DNA from: Mesorhizobium sp. M8A.F.Ca.ET.218.01.1.1 | GTDB taxonomy: Bacteria; Pseudomonadota; Alphaproteobacteria; Rhizobiales; Rhizobiaceae | DNA: 64,000 bases | NCBI RefSeq assembly: GCF_004791165.1 | Contig: NZ_SRUZ01000004.1 | Location: 496,001 to 560,000 of the forward strand | Reading direction: 5' to 3' | In this document: one piece after another, positions 51,704-62,512 of the stretch | Position numbering within the stretch: the first letter of the stretch is position 1 | Layout: every line of letters starts with the position of its first letter | The notes under the pieces: model-generated | What the model saw: only the letters and a program-made list of their open reading frames with translations | Database searches by the model: none | Told to the model about the DNA's origin: nothing | Translations under genes and position numbers: made by a program

Positions 51704-53978
51704 TACCGACCTTTTCAGTTTCTCTTTCGTGGTCCGCCCTGCTTTCGCCGCGCGGCGGCGCGCCGGTCGCGGGCGGCAGGACGATGCTGATCATCGCGCC
51801 GCGCCCGCCATGGAAATCCGCGGGCGCGTCATGGAGTTCCAGCCTGCCGCCATGGTCCTCCACGATCTTCTTGACGATAGCGAGACCAAGCCCAGTGCCC
51901 TTTTCACGTGTGGTCATATAGGGCTCCAGCAAGCGTTGGCGATTCTCGCGCGGCAGGCCTTTGCCATTGTCGATGACGTCGATGCGAATCGCGCCATTCT
52001 GGCGGCCGGCTTGAATCCGGATTATGCCGTGCGAACCGTCCTTCTGTTCCAGCCCGTCGATCGCCTCGGCGGCATTCTTGATCACATTGCCGAAGGCCTG
52101 AGCCATCAACCGGCTGTCGAAAGTGCCCTTGAGCGGTTCGTTGCCGAATATCCGCTCGAAGGTGATGTCGGCACGGCTGACTTCGACCAGGAAAGAGGCC
52201 TCGCGCAGCGATTCGCGCAGGTCGATGGCTTTCATCTCGGGCTTTGGCATGCGCGCGAAGGCCGAGAACTCGTCGACCATGCGGCCGATGTCCTCCACCT
52301 GCCGGATGATGGTGTCGGTACACTGGTCGAAAACTTCGCGGTCTTCGGTGATGACCTTGCCGTAGCGGCGCTTGATACGCTCGGCGGAAAGCTGGATCGG
52401 GGTCAGCGGGTTCTTGATCTCGTGGGCGATGCGCCGCGCCACATCTGCCCAGGCGGACGAACGCTGGGCCTGAACCAGATCGGTGATGTCGTCCACCGTC
52501 ACGACATAGGATTTTTCCTCCGAGCCGTCATCGCCTGCCTCGATGGTGACCTGCACGTTAAAGGTCCGCTCGGCGCCGGCTCGATAGAAAGTCACCTGCT
52601 CGCGATAGACAGGTTTGCCGGACTTGCGGCCGATCTCGAAGACACGGCCGACATGCGGGAGGACCGCGGAAAGGTTTTGCCCGAGCGCCGCGCTGGCGGA
52701 AATGGCCAGCATCGATTCGGCAGAACGGTTGACGATGGTGATGATGCCGTAAGGGTCGACGCCAATGACGCCGGCGGTGACACCGGCAAGCACGGCTTCG
52801 GAAAAACGCCGCCTCTCGTCGATCAGGTCCTTCGCCGACAGAATCTCGTTGCGCTGTGATTTGAGCTCCAGCAGCATCTTGTTGAATGTATCGCCAAGCG
52901 AGGCGACATCGCCATCGGATGGCCGCACCGGCACCGCAACGTCGAGATTGCCGGTCGCGACTTCGTCGGCAGCGCCGATCAGCTGACGGATTGGCCGCAC
53001 CAGCCGGTCGGCAACAGCGATGCCGGTCCAGATCGCCGACAGGATGATGATCAAGGTGAGTGACAAATAGGGCAGCGCAAATGCCACTTGCGAGGTGCGC
53101 CTGTTATCCTCGAGATTGCGATACTCGTCGGTGTTGGACCTGACGATCTGCCGCGCCTTGATCACCTCGGGGTCGACAAGTCGGATAGTGTAGAGATAGA
53201 GGCCCTCGATCTCCCGCAGCTTGACGATGGCGCCCATGATGTTGCGCGTGCGCGGCTCGATCAACACCGGCTTGCCGTCTGTGGCGGTGGCAACCGCTCC
53301 TTCCGGCGGTTCCGGCATGGCGAAATCGGCATCGGTCTTGGCGCTCATGACGAAGGAGCCGTCGGGCTTGATCAGCGCGGCATGCGCCAACGAGCGGCCC
53401 ACGGCTTCCTTGTTCATGAGGTCGAGAAAGCCGGTGCGATCGAGGCCGTAGAGCGTGCGGGACGAATCGAGATCATAGGCCATCGACAGCGTCGTGCCCT
53501 GCAGATTGCGGGCGTTCTCCTGCACATAGGCGTCGGCGATCGACAGTGAAGAATTGACGATCGTCTTGGTGCGAATCTCGAACCAGCGATCAAGGCCGAT
53601 ATCGAGCGTTATCGAGGCGATGATCGCCACCATGATGGCGGGAATGGCGGCAACCAGCGCGAACATGGCAACGATGCGCACATGCAGCCGAGAAGCCGCC
53701 TTGCCATGGCGGCGCGCCATGACGATGCGATGCACCTCCCGCCCGACCAACGCGATGAGAACGAGCACGAAGGCGGCGTTGAGCGCGATCAGCGCCCAGG
53801 TCGTCTTGGCGTCAGGCGCAATCGGCGTCGCTCCGACCAGGATGGCGAACGAGATAGCCGCCATGACCAGGGCACCGACGACCGCCACCACGCCGGGCAG
53901 GGCCAGCAGCCGGCGCCCGTCGCGCGCGCCAGGTTCGCTGAAAAGCGGTTTGTTGAGTACAGGTGCCTGCGGAGCCAT
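51693..53978 (-). CDS. ntrY: sensor histidine kinase NtrY
   Basis: About 761 residues; a longer start at 54023 would give 776. Several N-terminal membrane helices (LALPGVVAVVGALVMAAISF and others), a periplasmic region, then HAMP, PAS (VDPYGIITIVNRSAESML) and kinase domains follow. The phospho-His is in [20 protein letters not shown], and N and G boxes are at NVIKNAAEAIDGLEQKDGSH and DNGKGLPRENRQRLLEPYMT. It pairs with NtrX in nitrogen and redox control. Ribosome sites do not decide the start. Confidence 0.94.
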   Translation of the reverse strand: MAPQAPVLNKPLFSEPGARDGRRLLALPGVVAVVGALVMAAISFAILVGATPIAPDAKTTWALIALNAAFVLVLIALVGREVHRIVMARRHGKAASRLHVRIVAMFALVAAIPAIMVAIIASITLDIGLDRWFEIRTKTIVNSSLSIADAYVQENARNLQGTTLSMAYDLDSSRTLYGLDRTGFLDLMNKEAVGRSLAHAALIKPDGSFVMSAKTDADFAMPEPPEGAVATATDGKPVLIEPRTRNIMGAIVKLREIEGLYLYTIRLVDPEVIKARQIVRSNTDEYRNLEDNRRTSQVAFALPYLSLTLIIILSAIWTGIAVADRLVRPIRQLIGAADEVATGNLDVAVPVRPSDGDVASLGDTFNKMLLELKSQRNEILSAKDLIDERRRFSEAVLAGVTAGVIGVDPYGIITIVNRSAESMLAISASAALGQNLSAVLPHVGRVFEIGRKSGKPVYREQVTFYRAGAERTFNVQVTIEAGDDGSEEKSYVVTVDDITDLVQAQRSSAWADVARRIAHEIKNPLTPIQLSAERIKRRYGKVITEDREVFDQCTDTIIRQVEDIGRMVDEFSAFARMPKPEMKAIDLRESLREASFLVEVSRADITFERIFGNEPLKGTFDSRLMAQAFGNVIKNAAEAIDGLEQKDGSHGIIRIQAGRQNGAIRIDVIDNGKGLPRENRQRLLEPYMTTREKGTGLGLAIVKKIVEDHGGRLELHDAPADFHGGRGAMISIVLPPATGAPPRGESRADHERETEKVGNGV

Positions 53979-54107
53979 GTCGCCGTCTAGAGCCAGTGAT
54001 TGCGTCGGATCTATGCAATGCATTGTGGCGATTATGCAACAAGTGTGACAGCAGCGGGACTCTTTCCCCGTTCGGTCCCCTGAAAAGATCGTGTGCTTGG
54101 CGCGGGC

Positions 54108-55564
<1,457 letters not shown>

Positions 55565-55568
<4 letters not shown>

Positions 55569-56707
55569 TTGCGATCTCCTTCGCCGTCTTGATCGGCGCC
55601 TAGCGCCGTTTCCTTCCAGGCCGGCATCAGCACCCGGAACGTCGTTGCGCGCGGCGTCGAATCGCACTCGATGATGCCGCCATGTTCACCGACGATCTTG
55701 GCGACCAGCGCAAGCCCCAGCCCCGAGCCGTTCGGCTTGGTGGTGATGAAGGGATCGAACAGGATCGGCAGGATATCTTCCGAGACGCCCGAACCATTGT
55801 CGCGCACGCAGAACTCCAGCGGCAGCGATACGCGGTCCTGCGTGCCGGGAACCGAAACGCGAATGCCGGGCCGAAAGGCGGTGGACAGCACGATCTCGCC
55901 GTGGGGATCGCTACCGATCGCCTCGGCGGCGTTCTTGACCAGGTTGAGGAACACCTGGATCAGTTGATCGCGATTGGCGAACACTGGAGGCAATGATGGA
56001 TCATAGTCCTCCAATATCTTGATTTTCTTCGCGAAACCGTTCTTTGCGATTGCTTTCACGTGATCGAGCACGACGTGGATGTTGACGGGATAGCGATCGA
56101 TCGGCCGCTCGTCGGAAAACACCTCCATTCGATCGACCAGCGACACGATGCGGTCCGTCTCGTCGGTGATCAGCCGCGTCAGCGCGCGATCCTCATCGGA
56201 GGCGGACAGTTCGAGCAGCTGGGCCGCCCCCCTGATACCGGACAGCGGGTTCTTGATCTCATGCGCCAGCATCGCCGCCAGGCCGGTCACCGAGCGCGCC
56301 GCGCCCCGATGCGTCATCTGCCGGTCGATCTTGTCGGCCATCGACCGCTCCTGGAACATGACCACGACGGAGCCCGGAAATTCCGGCACCGGCGCGACGT
56401 AGAGATCGACGACCTTTTCGATGCCGAGGCGCGGTGACGAGACGTCGACCCGATATTCGTTGACGGGCGCGCGGCGCTCGCGCACCTGGTCGACCAGCGT
56501 CAGCAACGGGCTGCCGAAAGGTATGAGTTTGGACAAGGTGTTGCGCGCCAGCATGGTCGCGCTGGAGCGAAAGAAATCCTCGGCATCGGCGTTGGCGAAG
56601 ATGATGAACCCTTCCTCGCTGATCATGATCACCGGGCGACGGATCGTATTCAGCACGATCTGGGCGGCATCCGCTATTTCGGTGCCTTGGCCAGCAGTGG
56701 CGGTCAT
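55565..56707 (-). CDS. ntrB: nitrogen sensor kinase/phosphatase NtrB
   Basis: 380 residues, soluble. PAS-like N-terminus ([20 protein letters not shown]), H box [21 protein letters not shown] box [20 protein letters not shown] and G boxes [20 protein letters not shown] and [20 protein letters not shown]. It phosphorylates or dephosphorylates NtrC in response to PII. Start and stop overlap dusB and ntrC (ATGA both sides). Confidence 0.97.
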
Positions 56708-57732
56708 GCGGCGCTCCGCAGGTTCATGGTTTGCGGATCGCGCGGAAACACATCGCGCAGCAAGGCAATGACGCGAGCGGGTTCGAACGCAGTCATTATC
56801 GCTTTTCTACTGTCGCCAGCGACACCCCTGGCATGTCGATCGAGATACCAGCCCAGATGCTTGCGCGCCTGGCGCAGGCCGCTCTCGATGCCGTAAAGCG
56901 CCAGCATGTCCTGGTAATGAGCAATGATATAGTCGGAGAGCGCCTGGCGGGTCTCGGGAACGCCGGGCGAAAATGTCCCGGCGGCGGCCGTAGCGATGCT
57001 GCCGGCGACCCACGGCGCGCCATAGTGGGCGCGGCCGACCATCACGGCGTCGGCGCCGGACTGTTCGAGAATGACCGAGGCTTCAGCCGGGGAGCAGACA
57101 TCGCCATTGGCGACGACCGGGATGGAAACGGCCTCCTTGACGCGAGCAATGGCGCGCCAGTCCGCCTTGCCCTGGTAGAACTGGCAGCGTGTGCGGCCAT
57201 GGACCGTGACCATCCTGACGCCAGCCTGCTCGGCACGGCGCGCAAGGACGGGAGCATTGAGTGCCGCCTCGTCCCAACCCAGCCGCATTTTGACCGTCAC
57301 CGGCACCTTGACGGCGCCGACCACGGCCTCGATCAGCGAGAGCGCGTGGTCGAGGTCCAGCATCAATGCCGAGCCGGCATAGCCGCCGGTGACCTTCTTG
57401 GCCGGGCAGCCCATGTTGATGTCGATGATGTCGGCGCCTTCGCCGGCGGCGATCCGTGCGCCTTCGGCCATATGCATCGCCTCACGGCCGGCAAGCTGAA
57501 CCATATGGACGGGCAGGCCGGAATGACGTATGCGCAGGTCGCAGCCAGCCCTGCCCTTGGCGAGTTCGCCGCTGGCAACCATTTCGGATACGACCAGGCC
57601 GGCGCCGTGCGAATGGGCGCGCTGCCTGAACGCCTCGTCCGTAATCCCGGACATCGGCGCGAGGAAGACGCGGTTGCGGATTCTCACGCCGCCGACGTCG
57701 AGAGGCGCGGCCAATCTGATCAAGTTAACCAT
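56704..57732 (-). CDS. dusB: tRNA-dihydrouridine synthase DusB (NifR3)
   Basis: 342 residues. [20 protein letters not shown] (FMN site), [20 protein letters not shown] with the catalytic Cys, [29 protein letters not shown] and [20 protein letters not shown] are the Dus signatures. It reduces uridines in the tRNA D loop with NADPH. First gene of the nifR3-ntrB-ntrC operon; the start at 57732 ([14 protein letters not shown]) lies 27 bases downstream of a large dyad. Confidence 0.96.
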   Translation of the reverse strand: MVNLIRLAAPLDVGGVRIRNRVFLAPMSGITDEAFRQRAHSHGAGLVVSEMVASGELAKGRAGCDLRIRHSGLPVHMVQLAGREAMHMAEGARIAAGEGADIIDINMGCPAKKVTGGYAGSALMLDLDHALSLIEAVVGAVKVPVTVKMRLGWDEAALNAPVLARRAEQAGVRMVTVHGRTRCQFYQGKADWRAIARVKEAVSIPVVANGDVCSPAEASVILEQSGADAVMVGRAHYGAPWVAGSIATAAAGTFSPGVPETRQALSDYIIAHYQDMLALYGIESGLRQARKHLGWYLDRHARGVAGDSRKAIMTAFEPARVIALLRDVFPRDPQTMNLRSAA

Positions 57733-57758
57733 GCACAAAAACCAAGCATGTCCATTCG

Positions 57759-57795
57759 TTGCACATTCTCTAGCCAGATCGAGAGAAATGTGCAA
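57759..57795 (-). promoter_or_regulatory. large inverted repeat in the dusB-ntrBC promoter region
   Basis: TTGCACATTCTCT and AGAGAAATGTGCAA are near-perfect inverted copies separated by ten bases, centred about 45 bases upstream of dusB. On the minus strand TTGCAC (-35-like), 17 bases, TAGAGA (-10-like) can be read across it. The TGCAC half-sites resemble NtrC half-sites, but their distance is much longer than in a classic NtrC box. It is probably an operator or promoter of the ntr operon; ispDF is divergent. Confidence 0.5.
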
Positions 57796-57872
57796 CGCGG
57801 AATGACGCCACATTGAGGCGCAATTGGGAAAATGCTGGCCTTCGGCCTTGGCCGCGACTAGGACCGGACTGC

Positions 57873-59102
57873 ATGACGGGCGCAACTGAAAATCAGGCTT
57901 CGGATCCGGGTGGCAAAGTCGCGGTGGTTATCGTCGCGGCCGGTCGCGGCGCGCGCGCCGGACAGACCGATGGCCCGAAGCAATATCAACGAATTGGCGG
58001 GCGCGCCGTCATCGCGCGCGTCATCGATATCTTTCTCGCGCACCCGCTCATCGGCCGGATCGTCGTGGCCATTCATGCGGAGGACCGCGAGCTTTTTCGG
58101 CAAGCCGTGGGCACCGATGCCGATCGGGTGACGGCAATCGCCGGAGGCGCGACCCGGCAGGATTCGGTTCGGCTCGGGCTGCAGGCGCTGAGAAGCTACG
58201 CGCCCGACAAGGTCCTCATTCACGACGCGGCGCGCCCCTTTGTCGACATGGATCTGATCGACCGCACCATCGCGGCGATCGGCGAACGCGAGGGCGCGCT
58301 TCCCGCCCTCCCCGTCGCCGACACGCTGAAACGCGAATCGGCCACCGGCACCGTCGGCGAAACAGTCCCCAGGAGCGGGCTGCACGCGGCGCAAACGCCG
58401 CAAGGCTTTCCCTTCCTCGCGATCATGACCATGCATGAGGAAGCCTACAACAGAGGCAAGACCGACTTTACCGACGACGCATCGATCGCCGAATGGATGC
58501 AAATGCCGGTAAAGCTCGTTCCCGGCTCGCCGGACAATGTCAAACTCACCTGGGCACGGGACATCGCCATGGCACACCAGCGGCTTTCCAGCGAACGGGC
58601 ACACTTCCCCGATATCCGCACCGGCAATGGCTACGATGTCCATGCTTTCGAGCCCGGCGACCATGTCACGCTCTGTGGCGTCGCCATCCCGCATGACAGG
58701 AAATTGTCGGGCCATTCCGACGCCGATGTCGGCCTGCACGCTCTGACCGACGCGTTGCTCGCGACCTGCGGGGCCGGCGACATCGGCACGCACTTTCCGC
58801 CCTCCGATCCGCAGTGGAAAGGCGCCGCGTCGCGGATATTCGTCGAACATGCGGCAAGGCTTGTGCGCGAGCGCGGCGGGCGCATCGCCAATGCCGATAT
58901 CACGCTGATCTGCGAGGCACCGCGCGTCGGCCCGCACCGCGAGGCGATGACGTCAGTCCTTTCGCAGATGCTGGGCATTTCCGCCGACCGCATCTCGGTC
59001 AAGGCGACGACCAACGAGAGGCTCGGCTTCGTCGGCCGCGAGGAAGGCATCGCGGCGATCGCCACTGCCAGCGTGGTGTTTCCCGGCGAGGTTCCGGAAT
59101 GA
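57873..59102 (+). CDS. ispDF: bifunctional IspD/IspF of the MEP isoprenoid pathway
   Basis: 409 residues. The IspD part (about 1-240): [40 protein letters not shown]. The IspF part (about 250-409): [20 protein letters not shown] with the DxH zinc site, [35 protein letters not shown]. It makes CDP-ME and later cyclises CDP-MEP to MEcPP. The fusion is typical of Alphaproteobacteria. The start at 57873 ([14 protein letters not shown]) is the only local ATG. It overlaps cinA by ATGA. Confidence 0.96.
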   Translation: MTGATENQASDPGGKVAVVIVAAGRGARAGQTDGPKQYQRIGGRAVIARVIDIFLAHPLIGRIVVAIHAEDRELFRQAVGTDADRVTAIAGGATRQDSVRLGLQALRSYAPDKVLIHDAARPFVDMDLIDRTIAAIGEREGALPALPVADTLKRESATGTVGETVPRSGLHAAQTPQGFPFLAIMTMHEEAYNRGKTDFTDDASIAEWMQMPVKLVPGSPDNVKLTWARDIAMAHQRLSSERAHFPDIRTGNGYDVHAFEPGDHVTLCGVAIPHDRKLSGHSDADVGLHALTDALLATCGAGDIGTHFPPSDPQWKGAASRIFVEHAARLVRERGGRIANADITLICEAPRVGPHREAMTSVLSQMLGISADRISVKATTNERLGFVGREEGIAAIATASVVFPGEVPE

Positions 59103-59590
59103 CCAACAGCGACCTGGCAATCGCCCTGTTTGAGGCCTGCCGCGAGCGCGGCATCATGCTGGCGACGGCGGAAAGCTGCACCGGGGGCATGATCATTGCC
59201 GCGCTGACCGACATTGCCGGCTCCTCCGCCGTGGTCGATCGCGGCTTCATCACCTATTCCAATGAGGCCAAGATGGACATGCTCGGCGTTCGCGTCACCA
59301 CGCTCAACAGGCATGGCGCGGTGTCCCGCGAGACGGCGATCGAGATGGCAGCCGGTGCGCTTGCCCGATCGCGCGCAGGGTTGACCCTGGCGGTTACCGG
59401 GGTTGCGGGACCTGGCGGCGGTTCGGCAGAAAAACCGGTCGGCCTGGTGTGGTTCGGCGTCGGCCTGGCAGGCCAAACGGTGACCGCCGAACGCCAACTG
59501 TTTGCCGACAAGGGCCGTGCTTTCATCCGTGGCGAAACGGTCAGGCACGCGCTGGAGTTGGGTTTGAAGACCTTAGGGGGAGCAGAGTAG
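59099..59590 (+). CDS. CinA-family protein (nicotinamide-nucleotide amidase-type domain only)
   Basis: 163 residues, matching the C-terminal CinA domain without the N-terminal MoCF part. [40 protein letters not shown] and [20 protein letters not shown] are the PncC motifs (Ser in ESCTGG). It probably deamidates NMN to NaMN. It is coupled to ispDF. In related genomes ratA follows; here an AbiC-like gene intervenes on the other strand. Confidence 0.92.
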   Translation: MTNSDLAIALFEACRERGIMLATAESCTGGMIIAALTDIAGSSAVVDRGFITYSNEAKMDMLGVRVTTLNRHGAVSRETAIEMAAGALARSRAGLTLAVTGVAGPGGGSAEKPVGLVWFGVGLAGQTVTAERQLFADKGRAFIRGETVRHALELGLKTLGGAE

Positions 59591-59627
59591 GCACGACCAA
59601 GACTGTAGATTGCAATCAGCCGATCCG

Positions 59628-60413
59628 CTAATCAGGACGATCTTCAAACGCCTGCTGAGAATAACATTTTGTAAGATAGTTACGACCAAATTCGTCAGGG
59701 AGATATTTCAGAAGTCGAAACTCAGTGATCAAATTTGCGAGGTCCTTCGAAACAGGGTTGAGCCCATTGTAGCCGGCTAACGCGACTTCATGGGATGAGA
59801 GCTGGCTACGAAATAGGTTGGCGTAACTTCGTTTTTCAGCAACGGTAAGTTGTTTGTCATTCCTGATACGGAACAAGACTGTATATAGTAGCCGAAAATA
59901 TGGTCCGGTCGTGCTTTCGTAGCGATCAATAACAACCGCCCTGTAGACATTGCTTACATAATCAGACGTTATTTTTTTACTATCAACACCTTCTAACTGC
60001 CATAACATTTCGAAATTCGCCCTGCGTATTGCCTCTATACCTTCACAGAGAGGGTTTTTTCCAATGAGATTCTTCGATGCCACATACCCTCCCCCATACT
60101 TAAATTGAACAACATCGCGAGCTTCTCGAAACAATTTCAGAATTTCAAAATACGTGCTCTCAAAGCGCTGAATATGTTGGTCGCGCTGCGCCTCATTAAT
60201 TTGGCGCTGCTGTAACCGAAGGGTGTAAAAGACAGCTGCAAAAGCAAGTGTCGACATTAACGCGTTGAGCGCACCAAAGCTGTCGCCCCATTGGCCAACC
60301 AAAGTGGCCTCCCATGGGATTAGCATCCTCCGAGCCAGAAATGGATGCAGCGCCCAAACTAACCATAGAATGAAAGCGCCGATTGCGACGTTGCGTACAG
60401 TTTTGTCTTCCAT
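59628..60413 (-). CDS. putative phage abortive infection protein (putAbiC-like)
   Basis: 261 residues. Two N-terminal membrane helices (NVAIGAFILWLVWALHPFLA and LNALMSTLAFAAVFYTLRLQ) are followed by a helical cytoplasmic domain. QRFESTYFEILKLFREARDV, YFRLLYTVLFRIRNDKQLT and YANLFRSQLSSHEVALAGYN match the putAbiC pattern (FExxFF, YFR.LY, RxQLSxxE..LLxYN). The gene is markedly AT-rich against its neighbours and interrupts a conserved core block, so it was probably gained as a defence gene. Antiphage function is inferred only. Confidence 0.72.
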   Translation of the reverse strand: MEDKTVRNVAIGAFILWLVWALHPFLARRMLIPWEATLVGQWGDSFGALNALMSTLAFAAVFYTLRLQQRQINEAQRDQHIQRFESTYFEILKLFREARDVVQFKYGGGYVASKNLIGKNPLCEGIEAIRRANFEMLWQLEGVDSKKITSDYVSNVYRAVVIDRYESTTGPYFRLLYTVLFRIRNDKQLTVAEKRSYANLFRSQLSSHEVALAGYNGLNPVSKDLANLITEFRLLKYLPDEFGRNYLTKCYSQQAFEDRPD

Positions 60414-60557
60414 TGCCTCCCCCGGCAGGCTGGAAACTTCATGCCACGCAACTCACCGACACTTTAACCGTCGCGGAAATGCGTTGGACAGTTGTGGGCC
60501 ACTTTATCGCAATATTGTCAAGTTCGCCCCAACATCGAAAGCTTGGGTTGACTAACC

Positions 60558-61016
60558 TCAGCCTGACGGCGCAACCCCATAGATGACGTCGGCGCGCTTC
60601 TCAAAAGCCTCGGCGAACATGCGGAAGGCACGGTCGAACATCGTGCCCATCAGCGCGCCCAGGATACGGCTCTTGAATTCGTAGTCGATGAAGAAGCGCA
60701 CGGCACAGCCGGCACCGTCTGGCTCGAAACGCCAGACATTGCTCAGATATTTGAACGGGCCATCGATGTACTTCACATCGATGGCGTTTTCGTCGGGCTT
60801 CAGCAGCACCTGGGTCGTGAAGGTCTCACGGATCGCCTTGTAGCCGATGCTCATGTCGGCGACGAGGATGGTGCGCCCATCCCGTTCCTTGCGCGAGCGG
60901 ACCGTCAGCGCCTCGCAAAGCGGCAGGAATTGCGGATAGGTTTCGATGTCGGCGACCAGCGCGAACATCTGCTGCGGCGTGTGAGCAACGCGGCGGGTGG
61001 CTTCGAATTTCGGCAT
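60558..61016 (-). CDS. RatA/COQ10-type START-domain protein
   Basis: 152 residues. MPKFEATRRVAHTPQQMFAL with VADIETYPQFLPLCEAL and LSNVWRFEPDGAGCAVRFFI are the polyketide-cyclase/COQ10 family pattern. In E. coli RatA was described as a toxin that blocks 70S assembly, while COQ10 homologues bind ubiquinone. In rhizobia, next to lipA, a quinone-binding or chaperone role is more likely. It is downstream of lipA on the same strand, 36 bases after its stop. Confidence 0.88.
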   Translation of the reverse strand: MPKFEATRRVAHTPQQMFALVADIETYPQFLPLCEALTVRSRKERDGRTILVADMSIGYKAIRETFTTQVLLKPDENAIDVKYIDGPFKYLSNVWRFEPDGAGCAVRFFIDYEFKSRILGALMGTMFDRAFRMFAEAFEKRADVIYGVAPSG

Positions 61017-61052
61017 GAACCCGGCTCTAGAGGGCGTCGCGTCGAAGACGCA

Positions 61053-62018
61053 TCAGAGCGATTTCGCGAGCTGTGCTTCGCGCGCCGCGCGCAGCCTGGC
61101 GAAATCGTCGCCGGCGTGATGCGACGAGCGCGTCAGCGGGCTCGACGCCACCAGCAGGAAACCCTTGGTCTTGCCGATCGTCTCGAAGGACTTGAATTCC
61201 TCCGGCGTGACGAAGCGGATCACCGGGTGGTGCTTCTTCGACGGCTGCAGATACTGGCCGATGGTCATGAAGTCGACATTGGCCGAACGCAGATCATCCA
61301 TCAACTGCAGGATTTCGTTGCGCTCCTCACCCAGTCCCACCATGATGCCGGACTTGGTGAAGATCGAGGGATCGAGTTCCTTGACCCGCTGCAGCAGCCG
61401 GATCGAGTGGAAATAACGGGCGCCTGGCCGGACCTTCAGATAGTTCGACGGCACGGTTTCGAGATTATGGTTGAAGACGTCGGGCCTGGCCGCCACGACG
61501 ATCTCCAGCGCCCCGTCCTTGCGCAGGAAATCCGGCGTCAGGATTTCGATCGTCGTCAGAGGCGTTGCCGCCCGGATCGCACGGATGACATCGGCGAAGT
61601 GCTGCGCGCCGCCATCGGCGAGATCGTCGCGGTCGACCGAGGTGATGACGACATGGGTAAGGCCCATCTGCTTGACGGCATGCGCGACGCGGGCCGGCTC
61701 GTCCGGATCGAGCGCGGTCGGAATGCCAGTGGCGACATTGCAGAAGGCGCAGGCGCGCGTGCAGATCTCGCCCATGATCATGAAGGTGGCGTGCTTCTTT
61801 TCCCAGCACTCACCGATGTTCGGGCAACCGGCCTCTTCGCATACAGTCACCAGCTTGTGGGATTTGACGATCTCGCGTGTCTCGGCATAGCCTTTCGATA
61901 CCGGCGCCTTGACGCGGATCCAGTCCGGCTTGCGCAACACCTCCTGGTCGGGCTTGTGCGCTTTCTCGGGATGCCGCAGCCGCGGCGCGTTGGCGATCGT
62001 GTCGAGGACAGTGACCAT
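61053..62018 (-). CDS. lipA: lipoyl synthase
   Basis: 321 residues. Inserts two sulfurs into the octanoyl group of E2 and GcvH proteins. The auxiliary cluster motif is [12 protein letters not shown], the radical SAM motif CTRACAFC, and the C-terminal RSSYHA-type sequence is [37 protein letters not shown] precedes the first cluster. It lies in the same block as lpdA, whose E2 partner is lipoylated. Confidence 0.97.
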   Translation of the reverse strand: MVTVLDTIANAPRLRHPEKAHKPDQEVLRKPDWIRVKAPVSKGYAETREIVKSHKLVTVCEEAGCPNIGECWEKKHATFMIMGEICTRACAFCNVATGIPTALDPDEPARVAHAVKQMGLTHVVITSVDRDDLADGGAQHFADVIRAIRAATPLTTIEILTPDFLRKDGALEIVVAARPDVFNHNLETVPSNYLKVRPGARYFHSIRLLQRVKELDPSIFTKSGIMVGLGEERNEILQLMDDLRSANVDFMTIGQYLQPSKKHHPVIRFVTPEEFKSFETIGKTKGFLLVASSPLTRSSHHAGDDFARLRAAREAQLAKSL

Positions 62019-62090
62019 CTGAACCCTGGCTTTTCTCGCGACCGCCCGTCGGCGATCGTCACGTTTACGTCATCTAGGACTTTTCAACAC

Positions 62091-62122
62091 AAAGAAAAAG
62101 GCTGCGGAGGCGCATGCCGCCA
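62091..62122 (-). terminator. weak candidate terminator after the GlsB gene
   Basis: On the minus strand GGCGGCATGCGCC-type GC-rich dyad followed by TTTTTC, about 35 bases after the GlsB stop. The stem is imperfect and the call rests mainly on the T-run. Confidence 0.3.
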
Positions 62123-62155
62123 CAACCGTTTTCGCATAGCCGGGAAGGATATCGA

Positions 62156-62413
62156 CTAGCGGCGCACCAGGCGACCGACCCAGATCAGCAGGCAGGCACC
62201 GATGAAGCCGGTGATCAGATAGGCGGTCCAGCCGACGCCGAACACGCCGATGTTGAGCGCCTGTAGGATGGCATTCAGCACCACCGCGCCAACGATGCCC
62301 ATGATAATGTTCATGAATATGCCGGTGTTGCTCTTCATGACCATTTCGGCGAGCCAGCCTGCCAGGCCGCCGATGATGATGGCTGCGATCCAGCCCACGC
62401 CGTTCAGGTGCAT
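62156..62413 (-). CDS. GlsB/YeaQ/YmgE family stress-response membrane protein
   Basis: 85 residues. MHLNGVGWIAAIIIGGLAGW then LAEMVMKSNTGIFMNIIMGI, VGAVVLNAILQALNIGVFG and YLITGFIGACLLIWVGRLV form three glycine-rich membrane helices of the transglycosylase-associated (GlsB) family. AGAAGG precedes the ATG. Small stress-linked membrane protein of unknown activity, between lpdA and lipA. Confidence 0.9.
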   Translation of the reverse strand: MHLNGVGWIAAIIIGGLAGWLAEMVMKSNTGIFMNIIMGIVGAVVLNAILQALNIGVFGVGWTAYLITGFIGACLLIWVGRLVRR

Positions 62414-62512
62414 ATGCCTTCTCCTTGCGCGCGTAAAAATGCATCCGGAAACGAACTGCCTCGCCGTCGCGATCTCGCGGCCTTCGAAGCTGAGTCTCCT
62501 GCGGCGAATCTA

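Noticed and set aside
60558-61016. RatA as a toxin of a toxin-antitoxin pair
   Set aside because: No RatB-like partner is adjacent, and the gene lies in a conserved lipA block. A COQ10-like role is more likely.
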